NCBI RefSeq assembly: GCF_900302465.1
Contig: NZ_OMOR01000001.1
Location: 1,178,001 to 1,242,000, forward strand
DNA from: Ascidiaceihabitans donghaensis
GTDB lineage: Bacteria; Pseudomonadota; Alphaproteobacteria; Rhodobacterales; Rhodobacteraceae
DNA: 64,000 bases
Reading direction: 5' to 3'
Within the stretch, counting starts at the first letter, position 1; each line of letters begins with the position of its first letter. The notes below the pieces were generated by a model. That model made no database searches and was not told the origin of the DNA. It saw only the letters and a program-made list of their open reading frames with translations. The position numbers and the translations under genes were made by a program. Below, piece after piece: positions 1-8,281 of this stretch.

Positions 1-2
1 AT

Positions 3-245
3 TTCATCACGCGCGGCTCCGCGACAGCGGCAAAGCACACGCATAAAGTGCCATCCGTGTTGATGCCCATGCGCGGGCACTGGCGTGTGGACTGGGACGG
101 TGGCAGTGCGACCTTGGCCCCCGGCGACACGATGAGTGTTCCAGAAAACGTGGCACATTCGGCTGTGCCGTCCATGACGGGCGAAGCATCCTTGTATCAC
201 ATTGTGGCCACCGGTGATCCTGCGGGGCTGACATGGCAGGGTTAG
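3..245 (+). CDS. Cupin-domain protein, C-terminal part (5' end outside window)
   Basis: The frame is open from the window edge to a TAG stop, so only the last 80 residues are present. They read as the second half of a small beta-barrel cupin: a histidine-rich strand (K-H-T-H-K), a G-H-W turn, then the typical L-A-P-G-D-T-M-S-V-P hairpin and a N-V-A-H segment that usually supplies the last metal-ligand histidine. Substrate cannot be told; cupins of this size include quercetinase-like dioxygenases and sugar isomerases. The stop lies 13 bases inside the next gene, so the two are probably co-transcribed and translationally coupled. The GTG at 48 is internal, not the start. Confidence 0.7.
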   Translation, partial: FITRGSATAAKHTHKVPSVLMPMRGHWRVDWDGGSATLAPGDTMSVPENVAHSAVPSMTGEASLYHIVATGDPAGLTWQG

Positions 246-844
246 ACGCGGATCCGAACGACACCCACGGCGTCTACGAACGGCAGGCGGCGCTTTATGA
301 TGCGCAGCGCTCAAAGGCGCTGTTCGAGGCGCGCTGGCTGGCGCGATTTACCGCGGCTTTGCCCGCTGGTGGGCAGGTTCTGGACCTTGGGAGCGGCACG
401 GGCGAGCCGATTGCCCGCTGGTTTATGGCTGAAGGGTTTGATGTCACCGGCGTGGATTTTTCCAACGCCATGCTGGACATCGCCAAAAAACGTTGGCCCG
501 ACGGCGACTGGCGCATTGGCGATTTGCGCAGCTTTGAATTGGTGGAACGCTTTGATGGTATCGTGGCGTGGGACAGCTTTTTCCACCTGACGGCAGACGA
601 CCAAATTGCCTGCATCGCGCGTATGGCCCGACATTTGAAACCGGGCGGGACGTTGATGCTGACTGTGGGACCCGATGTCGGCGAAGCGTCAGGAACGGTG
701 GGGGGCGAAACCGTCTACCACGCGTCGTTGTCCCCGGCAGGTTACGCGACTTGTCTGGAAGACAATGGCCTCAGATTAACCGGATTTTTGGCAGAAGACC
801 CAGAAACGAACCGCCACACTGTATTGATGGCACGCAAGACTTGA
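233..844 (+). CDS. Class I SAM-dependent methyltransferase
   Basis: A 203-residue soluble protein with a Rossmann-type methyltransferase fold. Motif I is D-L-G-S-G-T-G at residues 51-57 (SAM binding). An acidic motif II (V-T-G-V-D-F-S) follows about 20 residues later, and a V-A-W-D-S-F-F-H motif IV-like strand after that. The family methylates small molecules or quinone-type intermediates; the substrate is not visible. It overlaps the cupin gene by 13 bp and lies 10 bp before the MetE-like gene, so the cluster looks like one operon. The methyltransferase next to a methyl-transfer MetE-core protein suggests C1 chemistry on a shared substrate, which is inference. Confidence 0.8.
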   Translation: MAGLDADPNDTHGVYERQAALYDAQRSKALFEARWLARFTAALPAGGQVLDLGSGTGEPIARWFMAEGFDVTGVDFSNAMLDIAKKRWPDGDWRIGDLRSFELVERFDGIVAWDSFFHLTADDQIACIARMARHLKPGGTLMLTVGPDVGEASGTVGGETVYHASLSPAGYATCLEDNGLRLTGFLAEDPETNRHTVLMARKT

Positions 845-854
845 AGGACACACC

Positions 855-1982
855 ATGACAATTCTTACAACTTCCGTAGGGTCCATGCCACGCGCGCAAG
901 AGGTGGTGGATTTCATCTTCGCCCGCGAAAATGGCACAACCTTTGATCAAGGCGCATTTGACGCCTGTATGACGCGCAACGTGTCGGCAACCGTGGGTCG
1001 CCAAGTGGCGTCTGGCGTCGATATCGTGAGCGATGGCGAAACGTCCAAGATCTCTTATGCGACCTACGTCAAGGACCGCTACACAGGTTTTTCCGGGGAC
1101 AGCCCCCGCAACGCGCCAGCCGACCTCAAACAATTTCCGACCTTTCTGAAACGTCTGGCCGATGATGGCGGCACCCCCCAATATGCACGCCCCATGTGCA
1201 CGGGGGATGTCGTGTCCAAGGGGCAGGACGAGCTGAATAAGGACATCGCAAACCTGAAAGCTGCTATGGCAGAGCACGGGGCGCAGCGCGGATTTATGAA
1301 CGCAGCCAGCCCCGGTGTTATTTCGCTGTTTTTGCAAAACGATCACTACAAAACGCGCGATGCGTATTTGGCCGCCTTGGCCGATGCGATGAAACAGGAA
1401 TACGAAACGATCGTGGCGGCGGGCCTTGATTTGCAGTTGGATTGTCCCGATCTGGCCTTGTCACGCCACATGCTGTTCAACGACCTGTCGGACGCGGAGT
1501 TCTTGAAAATCGCCAACGGCCATGTCGAGGCCCTGAACCACGCCCTACAAGACGTGCCGGAAGAAAAAGTGCGTATCCATATCTGCTGGGGCAACTATGA
1601 AGGGCCGCATGTCTGCGACATTGGCATGGACAAGGTGTTCAATACCCTGATGTCCGCCAAGGCACGCTATGTGTTGTTTGAAACGTCGAACCCGCGCCAT
1701 GCCCACGAATGGACTGTGTTCCGCGATCGCAAGGGCGATATTCCCGATGGCAAGGTGCTGGTGCCAGGCGTCGTCGACACCACCACCAACTTTGTTGAAC
1801 ACCCAGAAGTCGTGGCCCAGCGCATCGAGCGCTTTACAGGGATTGTTGGCAAGGACCGTGTGATTGCAGGCTCTGACTGCGGTTTTGGCACATTTGCAGG
1901 GTACGGTGCGGTTGATCCCGAAATCGCCTATGCCAAGTTGAATTCATTGTCCGAAGGGGCGGCTTTGGCCGCAGCCCGCTGA
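855..1982 (+). CDS. Stand-alone MetE catalytic-domain protein (cobalamin-independent methionine synthase II family)
   Basis: At 375 residues it matches only the C-terminal barrel of MetE (full MetE is about 750). The N-terminus carries the family's T-T-S-V-G-S-M-P-R. All four zinc ligands can be placed: H242 and C244 (H-I-C-W), E276 (F-E-T-S) and C342 (S-D-C-G). The metal site is therefore intact and a zinc-thiolate methyl or alkyl transfer is likely. The missing half normally helps bind methyltetrahydrofolate-polyglutamate, so the substrate probably differs; epoxyalkane:CoM transferases belong to this superfamily. A good AAGGA ribosome site precedes the ATG. The stop TGA overlaps the next start by one base. 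Confidence 0.85.
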   Translation: MTILTTSVGSMPRAQEVVDFIFARENGTTFDQGAFDACMTRNVSATVGRQVASGVDIVSDGETSKISYATYVKDRYTGFSGDSPRNAPADLKQFPTFLKRLADDGGTPQYARPMCTGDVVSKGQDELNKDIANLKAAMAEHGAQRGFMNAASPGVISLFLQNDHYKTRDAYLAALADAMKQEYETIVAAGLDLQLDCPDLALSRHMLFNDLSDAEFLKIANGHVEALNHALQDVPEEKVRIHICWGNYEGPHVCDIGMDKVFNTLMSAKARYVLFETSNPRHAHEWTVFRDRKGDIPDGKVLVPGVVDTTTNFVEHPEVVAQRIERFTGIVGKDRVIAGSDCGFGTFAGYGAVDPEIAYAKLNSLSEGAALAAAR

Positions 1983-2674
1983 TGGATGCCGCGCTGGTTG
2001 AGCTTTTGCGCTCTGTCGATACGCCGACGGTTTGCAATGCAATTGAAACGGCCCAAGGCCAGCGCGGGTTCAACGCGTTCACACGGGGCACAATGCTGGC
2101 GTCTGATCCTGCCGGCGTCATGGTCGGGTACGCCCGCACTGCCCGCATTCGCGCTTTGGCCCCACCGCAAGAAGCACCGGATGTCATCCGGGCGCGGCGC
2201 ATGGCCTATTACAAATACATGTCCGAAGGACCACGCCCCGGTGTGTGTGTTGTGCAGGATCTGGACGTGCCCGCGGCCATCGGCGCCTATTGGGGCGAGG
2301 TCAATACCAACGTGCACAAAGCGTTCGGGCTGTCGGGCACATTGACAGACGGTGTCATGCGTGACCTTGGCGATGTGGCCGAAGGTTATCCTGTAGTGGC
2401 GGGGTCCATCGGACCAAGCCACGGGTTTGTGTATGTGGTGGATTTTGATGCACCGGTGCGCATCCACGGCATGGATGTGGCCCCCGGCGATCTGGTCCAT
2501 GCTGATCGCCACGGTGGTGTAGTGGTGCCAACAGATGTGATCCCAAAGCTGGCCGATGCAATTGCGTCTATGATGCGGGCGGAAAAGATTGTATTCGATG
2601 CCGTCAAAGGCAAACAAATCACATTCGCAGAGTTTGAGACCGCTTGGGCTGCATTTGAAGCTGCACGCACGTAA
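1982..2674 (+). CDS. RraA-like / HMG-aldolase-family protein
   Basis: A 230-residue member of the RraA/demethylmenaquinone-methyltransferase-like fold. Signs are the T-P-T-V-C-N-A start, the central G-x-L-T-D-G-x-x-R-D loop (here G-T-L-T-D-G-V-M-R-D, which binds substrate and Mg in 4-hydroxy-4-methyl-2-oxoglutarate aldolase) and the late P-G-D-L-V-H-A-D-x-x-G-V-V-V-P segment. Keeping the G-x-x-R-D loop favours an enzyme (aldolase or decarboxylase) over an RNase E inhibitor. The ATG shares its A with the upstream stop, indicating translational coupling with the MetE-like gene. The metabolic substrate is unknown. Confidence 0.8.
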   Translation: MDAALVELLRSVDTPTVCNAIETAQGQRGFNAFTRGTMLASDPAGVMVGYARTARIRALAPPQEAPDVIRARRMAYYKYMSEGPRPGVCVVQDLDVPAAIGAYWGEVNTNVHKAFGLSGTLTDGVMRDLGDVAEGYPVVAGSIGPSHGFVYVVDFDAPVRIHGMDVAPGDLVHADRHGGVVVPTDVIPKLADAIASMMRAEKIVFDAVKGKQITFAEFETAWAAFEAART

Positions 2675-2692
2675 TGCTTTGGGGCTGAAGCC

Positions 2693-3238
2693 ATGCACAT
2701 AACGCGTCGCGCACTGTTGTCACTAAGTCTGGCTGCCAGCGCAACATGGGTCACAGGACAGGAGGCCACGATGAACATCGACGCAGATTGGGAATATGTG
2801 GCTGACCGTGTGATGGGCGGGGTCAGCGCAGGGGCTTTGCAGGTTGATGATGTGGGTGGCCGCCGTGCGCACCGTTTAGCAGGGGACGTATCGACACAAA
2901 ACAACGGTGGCTTCATTCAGATGGCTTTTGACCTCGGAGATGCGGAGGTGTTCGATGCAAGCTCTTGGACTGGAATAGAAATCGACGTTTTCGGAAACGA
3001 TGAAGTCTACGACATACGCTTGCGTACGGATCAATTGACGCGGCCATGGCAGTCGTTTCGCGCCACTTTTAACGCACCACGGCAATGGACGACTGTGCAG
3101 GTGCCATTCACTTCGTTTGAAGCCAACAAAACGGATGCAACTTTTGATCCGGCACGATTGCGCCGGATCGGTGTGCTGGCTTACGGGCGCGACTTCAAAG
3201 CGGATGTAGCGGTGTCGCAGATCCGCTTTTATCGCTAG
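2693..3238 (+). CDS. CIA30/NDUFAF1-like exported protein
   Basis: 181 residues with an N-terminal arginine pair and hydrophobic stretch (residues 5-22) that looks like a signal peptide. The rest is a beta-rich CIA30 domain: a W-E-Y-V-A-D-R-V-M-G-G-V-S opening, an N-N-G-G-F-I-Q strand, and a W-x-x-F-R-A-x-F ... W-x-x-V-x-V-P-F jelly-roll core. In mitochondria the family assists complex I assembly; bacterial homologues are of unknown function and often act outside the cytoplasm. It is the last gene of the left-edge cluster. Its stop shares the palindrome CTAG with the stop of the convergent gene, so no terminator fits between them. Confidence 0.75.
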   Translation: MHITRRALLSLSLAASATWVTGQEATMNIDADWEYVADRVMGGVSAGALQVDDVGGRRAHRLAGDVSTQNNGGFIQMAFDLGDAEVFDASSWTGIEIDVFGNDEVYDIRLRTDQLTRPWQSFRATFNAPRQWTTVQVPFTSFEANKTDATFDPARLRRIGVLAYGRDFKADVAVSQIRFYR

Positions 3239-4467
3239 TCGCGCGGCGCGGGGGCACCGCCCTCGAAATTGTTCCCGTTGGTGTAATCACAGGGGTCCTC
3301 ACGCATCTCCAGATGAAGATGATCGCCAGTATAGGGATGTGCACGCGCCAGATCTTCGTCCACATCAATCCCCAACCCTGGCGTCTGTGGCGGGGTAATG
3401 TACCCGTCTTCCACACGAATGGTTCCTTTTATCAGTTGATCATGAAAGTCCGTTTCGATGGTCTCGCACATCAAAATATTGGGAATGGATGCGGCCAAAT
3501 GGACATTTGCAGCCCACTCAACGGGACCTGCATAAAGATGCGGCGCCATTTGGGCGTTATACACCTCGGCCATGGCCGCTACTTTTTTCATCTCCCAAAT
3601 GCCGCCAGCCCGACCTAAAGCGGGTTGCAGAATTGTGGCGGCGCCAGAGCGCAAGACCGGAGCGAATTCTGCCTTGGTGGTCAAACGTTCACCAGTGGCG
3701 ATGGGAATGGACACTGCGCCCGCAACCTTTGCCATCTCGGCGACATTGTCCGGAGGAATGGGTTCTTCATACCAAAGCGGCGCATAAGGTTCTAGCGCTT
3801 TGCCCAAGCGGATTGCGCCTGCGGTGGAGAATTGACCATGGGTGCCAAACAGCAAATCGGCTTTGTCGCCGACTGTGCCACGAATGGCCGCGCAAAAAGC
3901 CACAGACTGGGAAATGTCAGACATGGCAGGCATATGACCACCGCGCAGGGTGTAGGGGCCTGCGGGGTCAAATTTGATGGCGGTAAAGCCTCGAGCCACG
4001 CAATGGGCGGCGGATTCAGCAGCTATTTCAGGGGAGGACCAAAACTCTGCCAGATCATGATGTGGTAGTGGATAAAGGTAAGTGTAGGCCCGTATCCGGT
4101 CGTTCATGCGCCCGCCTAGCAGGGCATAGACCGGACGGTCACGGGCCTTGCCCAATATGTCCCAACAAGCGATTTCAAGACCTGAAAACGCACCCATAAC
4201 GGTCAAATCGGGACGTTGTGTGAAACCGGAGGAATATGCCCGGCGAAACATCAGTTCGATGTTTTCTGGATTTTCGCCACGCATATGACGGTCAAATACA
4301 TCTTCTATGACAGCTGTCATCGCAACAGGCCCAATGGTGGATGCGTAACATTCACCCCAACCAACAATACCGGTGTTTGTCGTCACCTTGACCAATATCC
4401 AATACCGCCCGCCCCAACCGGGGGCAGGGGGGGCTGTTACAATCACGTCCAGATCAACAAGCTTCAA
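3235..4467 (-). CDS. Mandelate racemase / muconate lactonizing enzyme family sugar-acid dehydratase
   Basis: A 410-residue enolase-superfamily enzyme. The N-terminal capping domain is followed by a barrel with an A-I-K-F-D strand, W-Y-E-E-P-I-P-P (metal-ligand Glu), A-T-G-E-R-L (third metal-ligand Glu) and M-A-P-H-L-Y (catalytic His). This layout is that of the galactonate/mannonate/rhamnonate dehydratase group, acting on aldonic acids with Mg. The exact sugar acid cannot be named. The start is a TTG chosen because AAGGGA lies 7 bases upstream and no in-frame ATG fits; a palindromic repeat sits immediately upstream. It is last in a minus-strand series after the alcohol dehydrogenase. Confidence 0.82.
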   Translation of the reverse strand: MKLVDLDVIVTAPPAPGWGGRYWILVKVTTNTGIVGWGECYASTIGPVAMTAVIEDVFDRHMRGENPENIELMFRRAYSSGFTQRPDLTVMGAFSGLEIACWDILGKARDRPVYALLGGRMNDRIRAYTYLYPLPHHDLAEFWSSPEIAAESAAHCVARGFTAIKFDPAGPYTLRGGHMPAMSDISQSVAFCAAIRGTVGDKADLLFGTHGQFSTAGAIRLGKALEPYAPLWYEEPIPPDNVAEMAKVAGAVSIPIATGERLTTKAEFAPVLRSGAATILQPALGRAGGIWEMKKVAAMAEVYNAQMAPHLYAGPVEWAANVHLAASIPNILMCETIETDFHDQLIKGTIRVEDGYITPPQTPGLGIDVDEDLARAHPYTGDHLHLEMREDPCDYTNGNNFEGGAPAPRD

Positions 4468-4479
4468 AACACATCCCTT

Positions 4480-4555
4480 TTCATCTCGCTGGATAAACCT
4501 CGGGGGTTTGGGGGCAGAGCCCCCATGATAAAAATAGTGTGGGGGCTTGCCCCCG
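4480..4555. repeat. Intergenic palindromic repeat, copy C
   Basis: On the plus strand it reads TTCATCTCGC-TGG-ATAAACCT followed by two GC hairpins, GGGGGCAGAGCCCCC and, 20 bases on, GGGGGCTTGCCCCC. Read on the minus strand it ends AGGTTTAT-CCA-GCGAGATGAA and runs straight into the ribosome site of the enolase-superfamily gene. The same box and hairpin type recur at 26769, 49465, 59641 and 61599, always between genes. Confidence 0.75.
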
Positions 4556-4568
4556 CGGATCGGACGCG

Positions 4569-5660
4569 TCAGCGGTCGAACACAATGACGTTGCGCCGCG
4601 CAGCACCGGTCTTTGTGTCAGCGATTGCTTCGTTGATCTGATCCAAAGACCACCGTCCCGAAATAAGTTCATCCAACTTCAGGCGCCCCTGCAAATACAG
4701 GTCAACCATCCATGGAATGTCGCGTTGAATAACGACGTCTCCCATTTTTGATCCGATCATACCCTGGCCAACAGCGGCCAGCATGACGGGTTCAAATTCG
4801 GCTGTCGCACCGGAATGGGGCATGCCAACCATAATGACTTTGCCGCCTCTGCCCAAATATTTGGGCGCGTCATTATAGGCCGGTATTGCGCCCACGGTCA
4901 CAATCACAGCATCCGCGCCACGCCCGCCGAGGGCTTTGTAGGACGCACGCCACGGCTTGCTTGAGGTCGCCAAGATGCCATGGGTTGCCCCGAATTCCGT
5001 GGCAACGTCCAGTTTCTCTTCGGACATATCAACGGCAATGATGCGCCGCGCACCGGCAATGCGCGCACCTTGGATGGCGTTCAGTCCTACGCCGCCTGCA
5101 CCAATGACAACCACATCCTGACCAGCCCGCAGGCCCGCAGAATTGACGACAGCACCTACGCCTGTGATGACACCGCAGGCAATCAGGCTGGCAGTGTCTT
5201 TGGGAATGTCAGGCGAGATTTTGACAACTTGTCTTTGATCCACCACAACTTTTTCCGCAAAGCCACCGGTGGCCATAGCCTGATGCAGTTTGCCGCCCTC
5301 AACGGTTTGAATGGGCCCATGGTCACCATCATAAGGCGTTTCGCAATTGGTGGGGGCACCACCTGCACAGCTGGGGCAAGTGCCGCAGGCGCGGATCAAG
5401 GTGACGACGACGCTGTCGCCTTCTGAAAGCCCGCTGATGCCATCACCCAAGCCTGTGACAATGCCCGCGGCCTCATGGCCATAAACGGCGGGCAACGATC
5501 CCCCCCACGCACCGCCCGCAAAGGAGATATCGGAATGGCAAATGGCCACAGCATCCAAAGTGACTTCGACTTCACCCATTTGGGGCGCGCGAATGTGGAT
5601 GTCTTCTACGGTCAGCGCTTCGCCAAATGCGTGGCACACGGCGGCTTTGATCTTTTGCAT
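4569..5660 (-). CDS. Zinc-dependent alcohol dehydrogenase (MDR family, class III-like)
   Basis: 363 residues with the full zinc MDR pattern: catalytic zinc ligands C41, H62 and E63, and the four structural zinc cysteines C92, C95, C98 and C106. The NAD-binding G-A-G-G-V-G-L-N lies near residue 190, with an acidic residue after the second strand (A-V-D-M-S) that indicates NAD preference. It likely oxidises an alcohol or a glutathione-type adduct; the closest architecture is the class III/aryl-alcohol branch. It sits between the MFS gene and the enolase-superfamily gene on the same strand with 80-100 bp gaps, so it may belong to the same catabolic unit. Confidence 0.87.
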   Translation of the reverse strand: MQKIKAAVCHAFGEALTVEDIHIRAPQMGEVEVTLDAVAICHSDISFAGGAWGGSLPAVYGHEAAGIVTGLGDGISGLSEGDSVVVTLIRACGTCPSCAGGAPTNCETPYDGDHGPIQTVEGGKLHQAMATGGFAEKVVVDQRQVVKISPDIPKDTASLIACGVITGVGAVVNSAGLRAGQDVVVIGAGGVGLNAIQGARIAGARRIIAVDMSEEKLDVATEFGATHGILATSSKPWRASYKALGGRGADAVIVTVGAIPAYNDAPKYLGRGGKVIMVGMPHSGATAEFEPVMLAAVGQGMIGSKMGDVVIQRDIPWMVDLYLQGRLKLDELISGRWSLDQINEAIADTKTGAARRNVIVFDR

Positions 5661-5740
5661 GTCAGGTCCTTTGTCTGCGTTAGACTTAGGCTGGCCGTAC
5701 TGAGTGTGATCTGCAAGATGAAATGCGACAGGATGTGCCG

Positions 5741-6952
5741 TTAATCGTCCGTGACGCGGCGTGCCATGTTTGAGCGCATGAAAACAATCAAAGCCAGCAC
5801 CATCAACACAGCCGACAACAAGAAGGGGGCGCCAGGCATATACACGGGCGCGCCATCGCGGGTGAAAAAGGCGAACGTCCCGCTCATGACCGAATAGGAC
5901 AAAATCATTGCAACCGCTGAGGCAGACGTCAGCGCCCCTTGCAACTCACCTTGCTGGTCGTCGCCGACGGCTTTGGACATGATGCCCTGCAAGGCCGGAG
6001 TGATCACCCCCGCAATCGACGCCAAGGGTATCAGGATCAGTGTCAGTGTGCCGGAGGTCACGAAAGCCAGCGCGGTAAAGGCCATGACGTCGAAGATATG
6101 GCCGTAAATGACGGTGCCCCGCTCTCCGAAAATCCGCAGAATCGGTCGGATCAAACCGCCTTGAACAATGGCCAGCATGATCCCGAATAAGGCCAGCGAC
6201 AGGCCGATCATGGCAGGATCCCAATCAAAGCGGGCTTTGCCGAAATAGCTCCAGATTGCGGGGTAGACGCCAAAGGCAACTTGATAGATGAAATAGACAA
6301 ACAACAGCTTTCGAATGCCCGGGAACTGCCCCAACGCTTTGAATGCGCCGAACGGATTGGCACGCGCCCAGCGAAAAGGGCGTCTGATCTTATCCGTGAC
6401 CGTTTCCTTCAGCACAAAATACCCGAATGCAGCATTCAAAGCCGCCAAAGCTGCGGCTGCGTAAAACGGTGCCCGCGTGCCAAATTCTGCCAGCAGGCCG
6501 CCGACGATCGGTCCCAACACAAAACCGATGCCGAAGGCTGCACCAATCAAACCAAAATTGGCAGCCTTGTCTTCAGGCTTCGAGATGTCGGCAATATAGG
6601 CATTTGCTGTGGAATGTGTCGCGGCTGTAATTCCGCCCACAATTCGCCCGACCAACAGCAACCAGATTGATCCGGCCACTGCCATGACAATGTAGTCCGC
6701 GGCCATCACCACCAACGACACCAGCAAAACAGGCCGCCGCCCGAAACGGTCGGACAACCCGCCGATGACCGGTCCAAACAAGAACTGCATCACGGCAAAT
6801 GATGTGGACAAAACACCCCCCCAGATCGCGGCATTGGCCAGCGATCCGCCTTGCACTTCAGTCAGAAGATCCGGCATGACCGGCATGATCAATCCGATAC
6901 CCATGGCGTCGATGACAACGGTGATCATGATGAAAACAAGGGGCAGGCGCAT
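5741..6952 (-). CDS. MFS transporter, TetA-like DHA1 family
   Basis: 403 residues with about twelve hydrophobic segments. Loop 2-3 has the MFS signature G-G-L-S-D-R-F-G-R-R-P-V, and transmembrane segment 5 has the antiporter motif G-x-x-x-G-P-x-x-G-G (here G-F-V-L-G-P-I-V-G-G). The first helix (V-V-I-D-A-M-G-I-G-L-I-M-P-V-M-P) is typical of tetracycline/H+ antiporters. Inner-membrane drug or metabolite exporter; substrate unknown. Only 3 bp separate it from the pcaB stop, so co-transcription with pcaDB is likely and export or uptake of an aromatic-pathway compound is possible. Confidence 0.85.
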   Translation of the reverse strand: MRLPLVFIMITVVIDAMGIGLIMPVMPDLLTEVQGGSLANAAIWGGVLSTSFAVMQFLFGPVIGGLSDRFGRRPVLLVSLVVMAADYIVMAVAGSIWLLLVGRIVGGITAATHSTANAYIADISKPEDKAANFGLIGAAFGIGFVLGPIVGGLLAEFGTRAPFYAAAALAALNAAFGYFVLKETVTDKIRRPFRWARANPFGAFKALGQFPGIRKLLFVYFIYQVAFGVYPAIWSYFGKARFDWDPAMIGLSLALFGIMLAIVQGGLIRPILRIFGERGTVIYGHIFDVMAFTALAFVTSGTLTLILIPLASIAGVITPALQGIMSKAVGDDQQGELQGALTSASAVAMILSYSVMSGTFAFFTRDGAPVYMPGAPFLLSAVLMVLALIVFMRSNMARRVTDD

Positions 6953-6955
6953 ATC

Positions 6956-8278
6956 TTACAAATCTCTCACAGCACGTGCAAAAGTCACGGCATCCGTCGG
7001 GGCAAGCCCCAAATTCTCGTGTGGCGTGAACAATGCTTTGTCCAGCTGCGGGTGGGCTTTGATTGCCAAGTCCCGCAACGGTATGTTTTGCGCACGCGCT
7101 GCGGCACATAGCTCTTTGGTTGCGGTTTGGGCTTCGGGTCGTGACATGTGGGCCGCCAACGCAAAGCTCAGGGCCTCTGCATGAATCAGCCCGATGGGAT
7201 CAAAATGTGACGCCATCGCTGCGACATCGGGTTCAAATCCTTGCACCATTCCTTTTGCCTGTGTTGCAGCCGAAGCTGTGCTGAGAACGATTTGCGGCAA
7301 AGCAAGCCATTCTGCAAACCAGGCTGCCCCATCGCGTTGATGCTGGTGTTGGGCTGCGGTTTGCATGGTGGCCCGCAACCCTGTGATATGGTGCGACAAG
7401 GCCACCAGCACAGACGGCACAACAGGGTTCTGTTTTTGCGGCATGGTTGAGGACGATCCGGCGCCGCCCAAGCGCACCTCGCCCACGTCTGTGGCGGTCA
7501 ATCCCAGCAACGTCTGTCCCATTGCCCCCAACGCTGCCACAACCCGCACCATCCAGTCCATGATACGCAAAATTGGGGTGCGGTCCGTGTGCCAACTGCG
7601 ACGCGGGTCTTGCAACCCAAGCGCTTTGGCAAGATCAGCCCGCATTTGCGCCGCGTCCGACCCCAAGGCGCTGGCTGTGCCCGCCGCACCGCTTAACGAC
7701 ACCCAAAGCGACGTTCCGCGCAAATTGTCCAACTCTGCCAAGGCGTCCAGAAGCGGATGGCCGAACGCGGCAACCACAGCGCCCCAACTGGTTGGCGTCG
7801 CGTGTTGACCATAGGTGCGTGCCGGCATTGGCGTGCGGGCATGGGTCTCTGCGTGTTCCGCCAAAGCGGACAAAATGGCGCGTATGTCAGTTTCAATCAC
7901 GGTAAGTGCCTGACGCAGTCGCAACATCAAGCTTGTGTCGATGATATCCTGACTGGTAGCGCCCCAGTGAACGTAAGCACTGTGTTCGGGGGCCTGCATT
8001 TCGCTGCGCAACAAGGCGACCAGCCCGGGAATACTGACGCCGTTCTGGCCCGTGGCCTGCGCCAAAGCACCGGGATCCAGTTGGACTTCCAGACTGGCGC
8101 GGTGAATGGCAGCGCCGCTCATTTCCGGAATGACACCCATGGCCCCTTGAACCTTGGCCAATGCGCCCTCAACCAGAACCATGGCGCGCACTTCGGCGCT
8201 GTCGGTGAACAGGCGGCCTGCGTCCGCGCTTGGGAAAAGCTGCGCGTAAAGCGGGCTGTCGAAAACTGAAGCAGCCAT
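6956..8278 (-). CDS. pcaB: 3-carboxy-cis,cis-muconate cycloisomerase
   Basis: 440 residues of the fumarase/aspartase superfamily. The signature loop G-S-S-S-T-M-P-Q-K-Q-N-P is present, and the opening F-D-S-P-L-Y-A-Q-L-F-P plus the W-G-A-T-S-Q-D-I-I-D-T strand are characteristic of PcaB. It converts 3-carboxymuconate to gamma-carboxymuconolactone in the protocatechuate branch of the beta-ketoadipate pathway. It follows pcaD by 3 bp, supporting the assignment. No pcaG, pcaH, pcaC or pcaQ is in the window, so the rest of the pathway must lie elsewhere. Confidence 0.9.
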   Translation of the reverse strand: MAASVFDSPLYAQLFPSADAGRLFTDSAEVRAMVLVEGALAKVQGAMGVIPEMSGAAIHRASLEVQLDPGALAQATGQNGVSIPGLVALLRSEMQAPEHSAYVHWGATSQDIIDTSLMLRLRQALTVIETDIRAILSALAEHAETHARTPMPARTYGQHATPTSWGAVVAAFGHPLLDALAELDNLRGTSLWVSLSGAAGTASALGSDAAQMRADLAKALGLQDPRRSWHTDRTPILRIMDWMVRVVAALGAMGQTLLGLTATDVGEVRLGGAGSSSTMPQKQNPVVPSVLVALSHHITGLRATMQTAAQHQHQRDGAAWFAEWLALPQIVLSTASAATQAKGMVQGFEPDVAAMASHFDPIGLIHAEALSFALAAHMSRPEAQTATKELCAAARAQNIPLRDLAIKAHPQLDKALFTPHENLGLAPTDAVTFARAVRDL

Positions 8279-8281
8279 TGT

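Noticed and set aside
7225-7245. tRNA T-loop-like GGTTCAAATCC
   Set aside because: It lies inside pcaB with no acceptor or anticodon stem around it.
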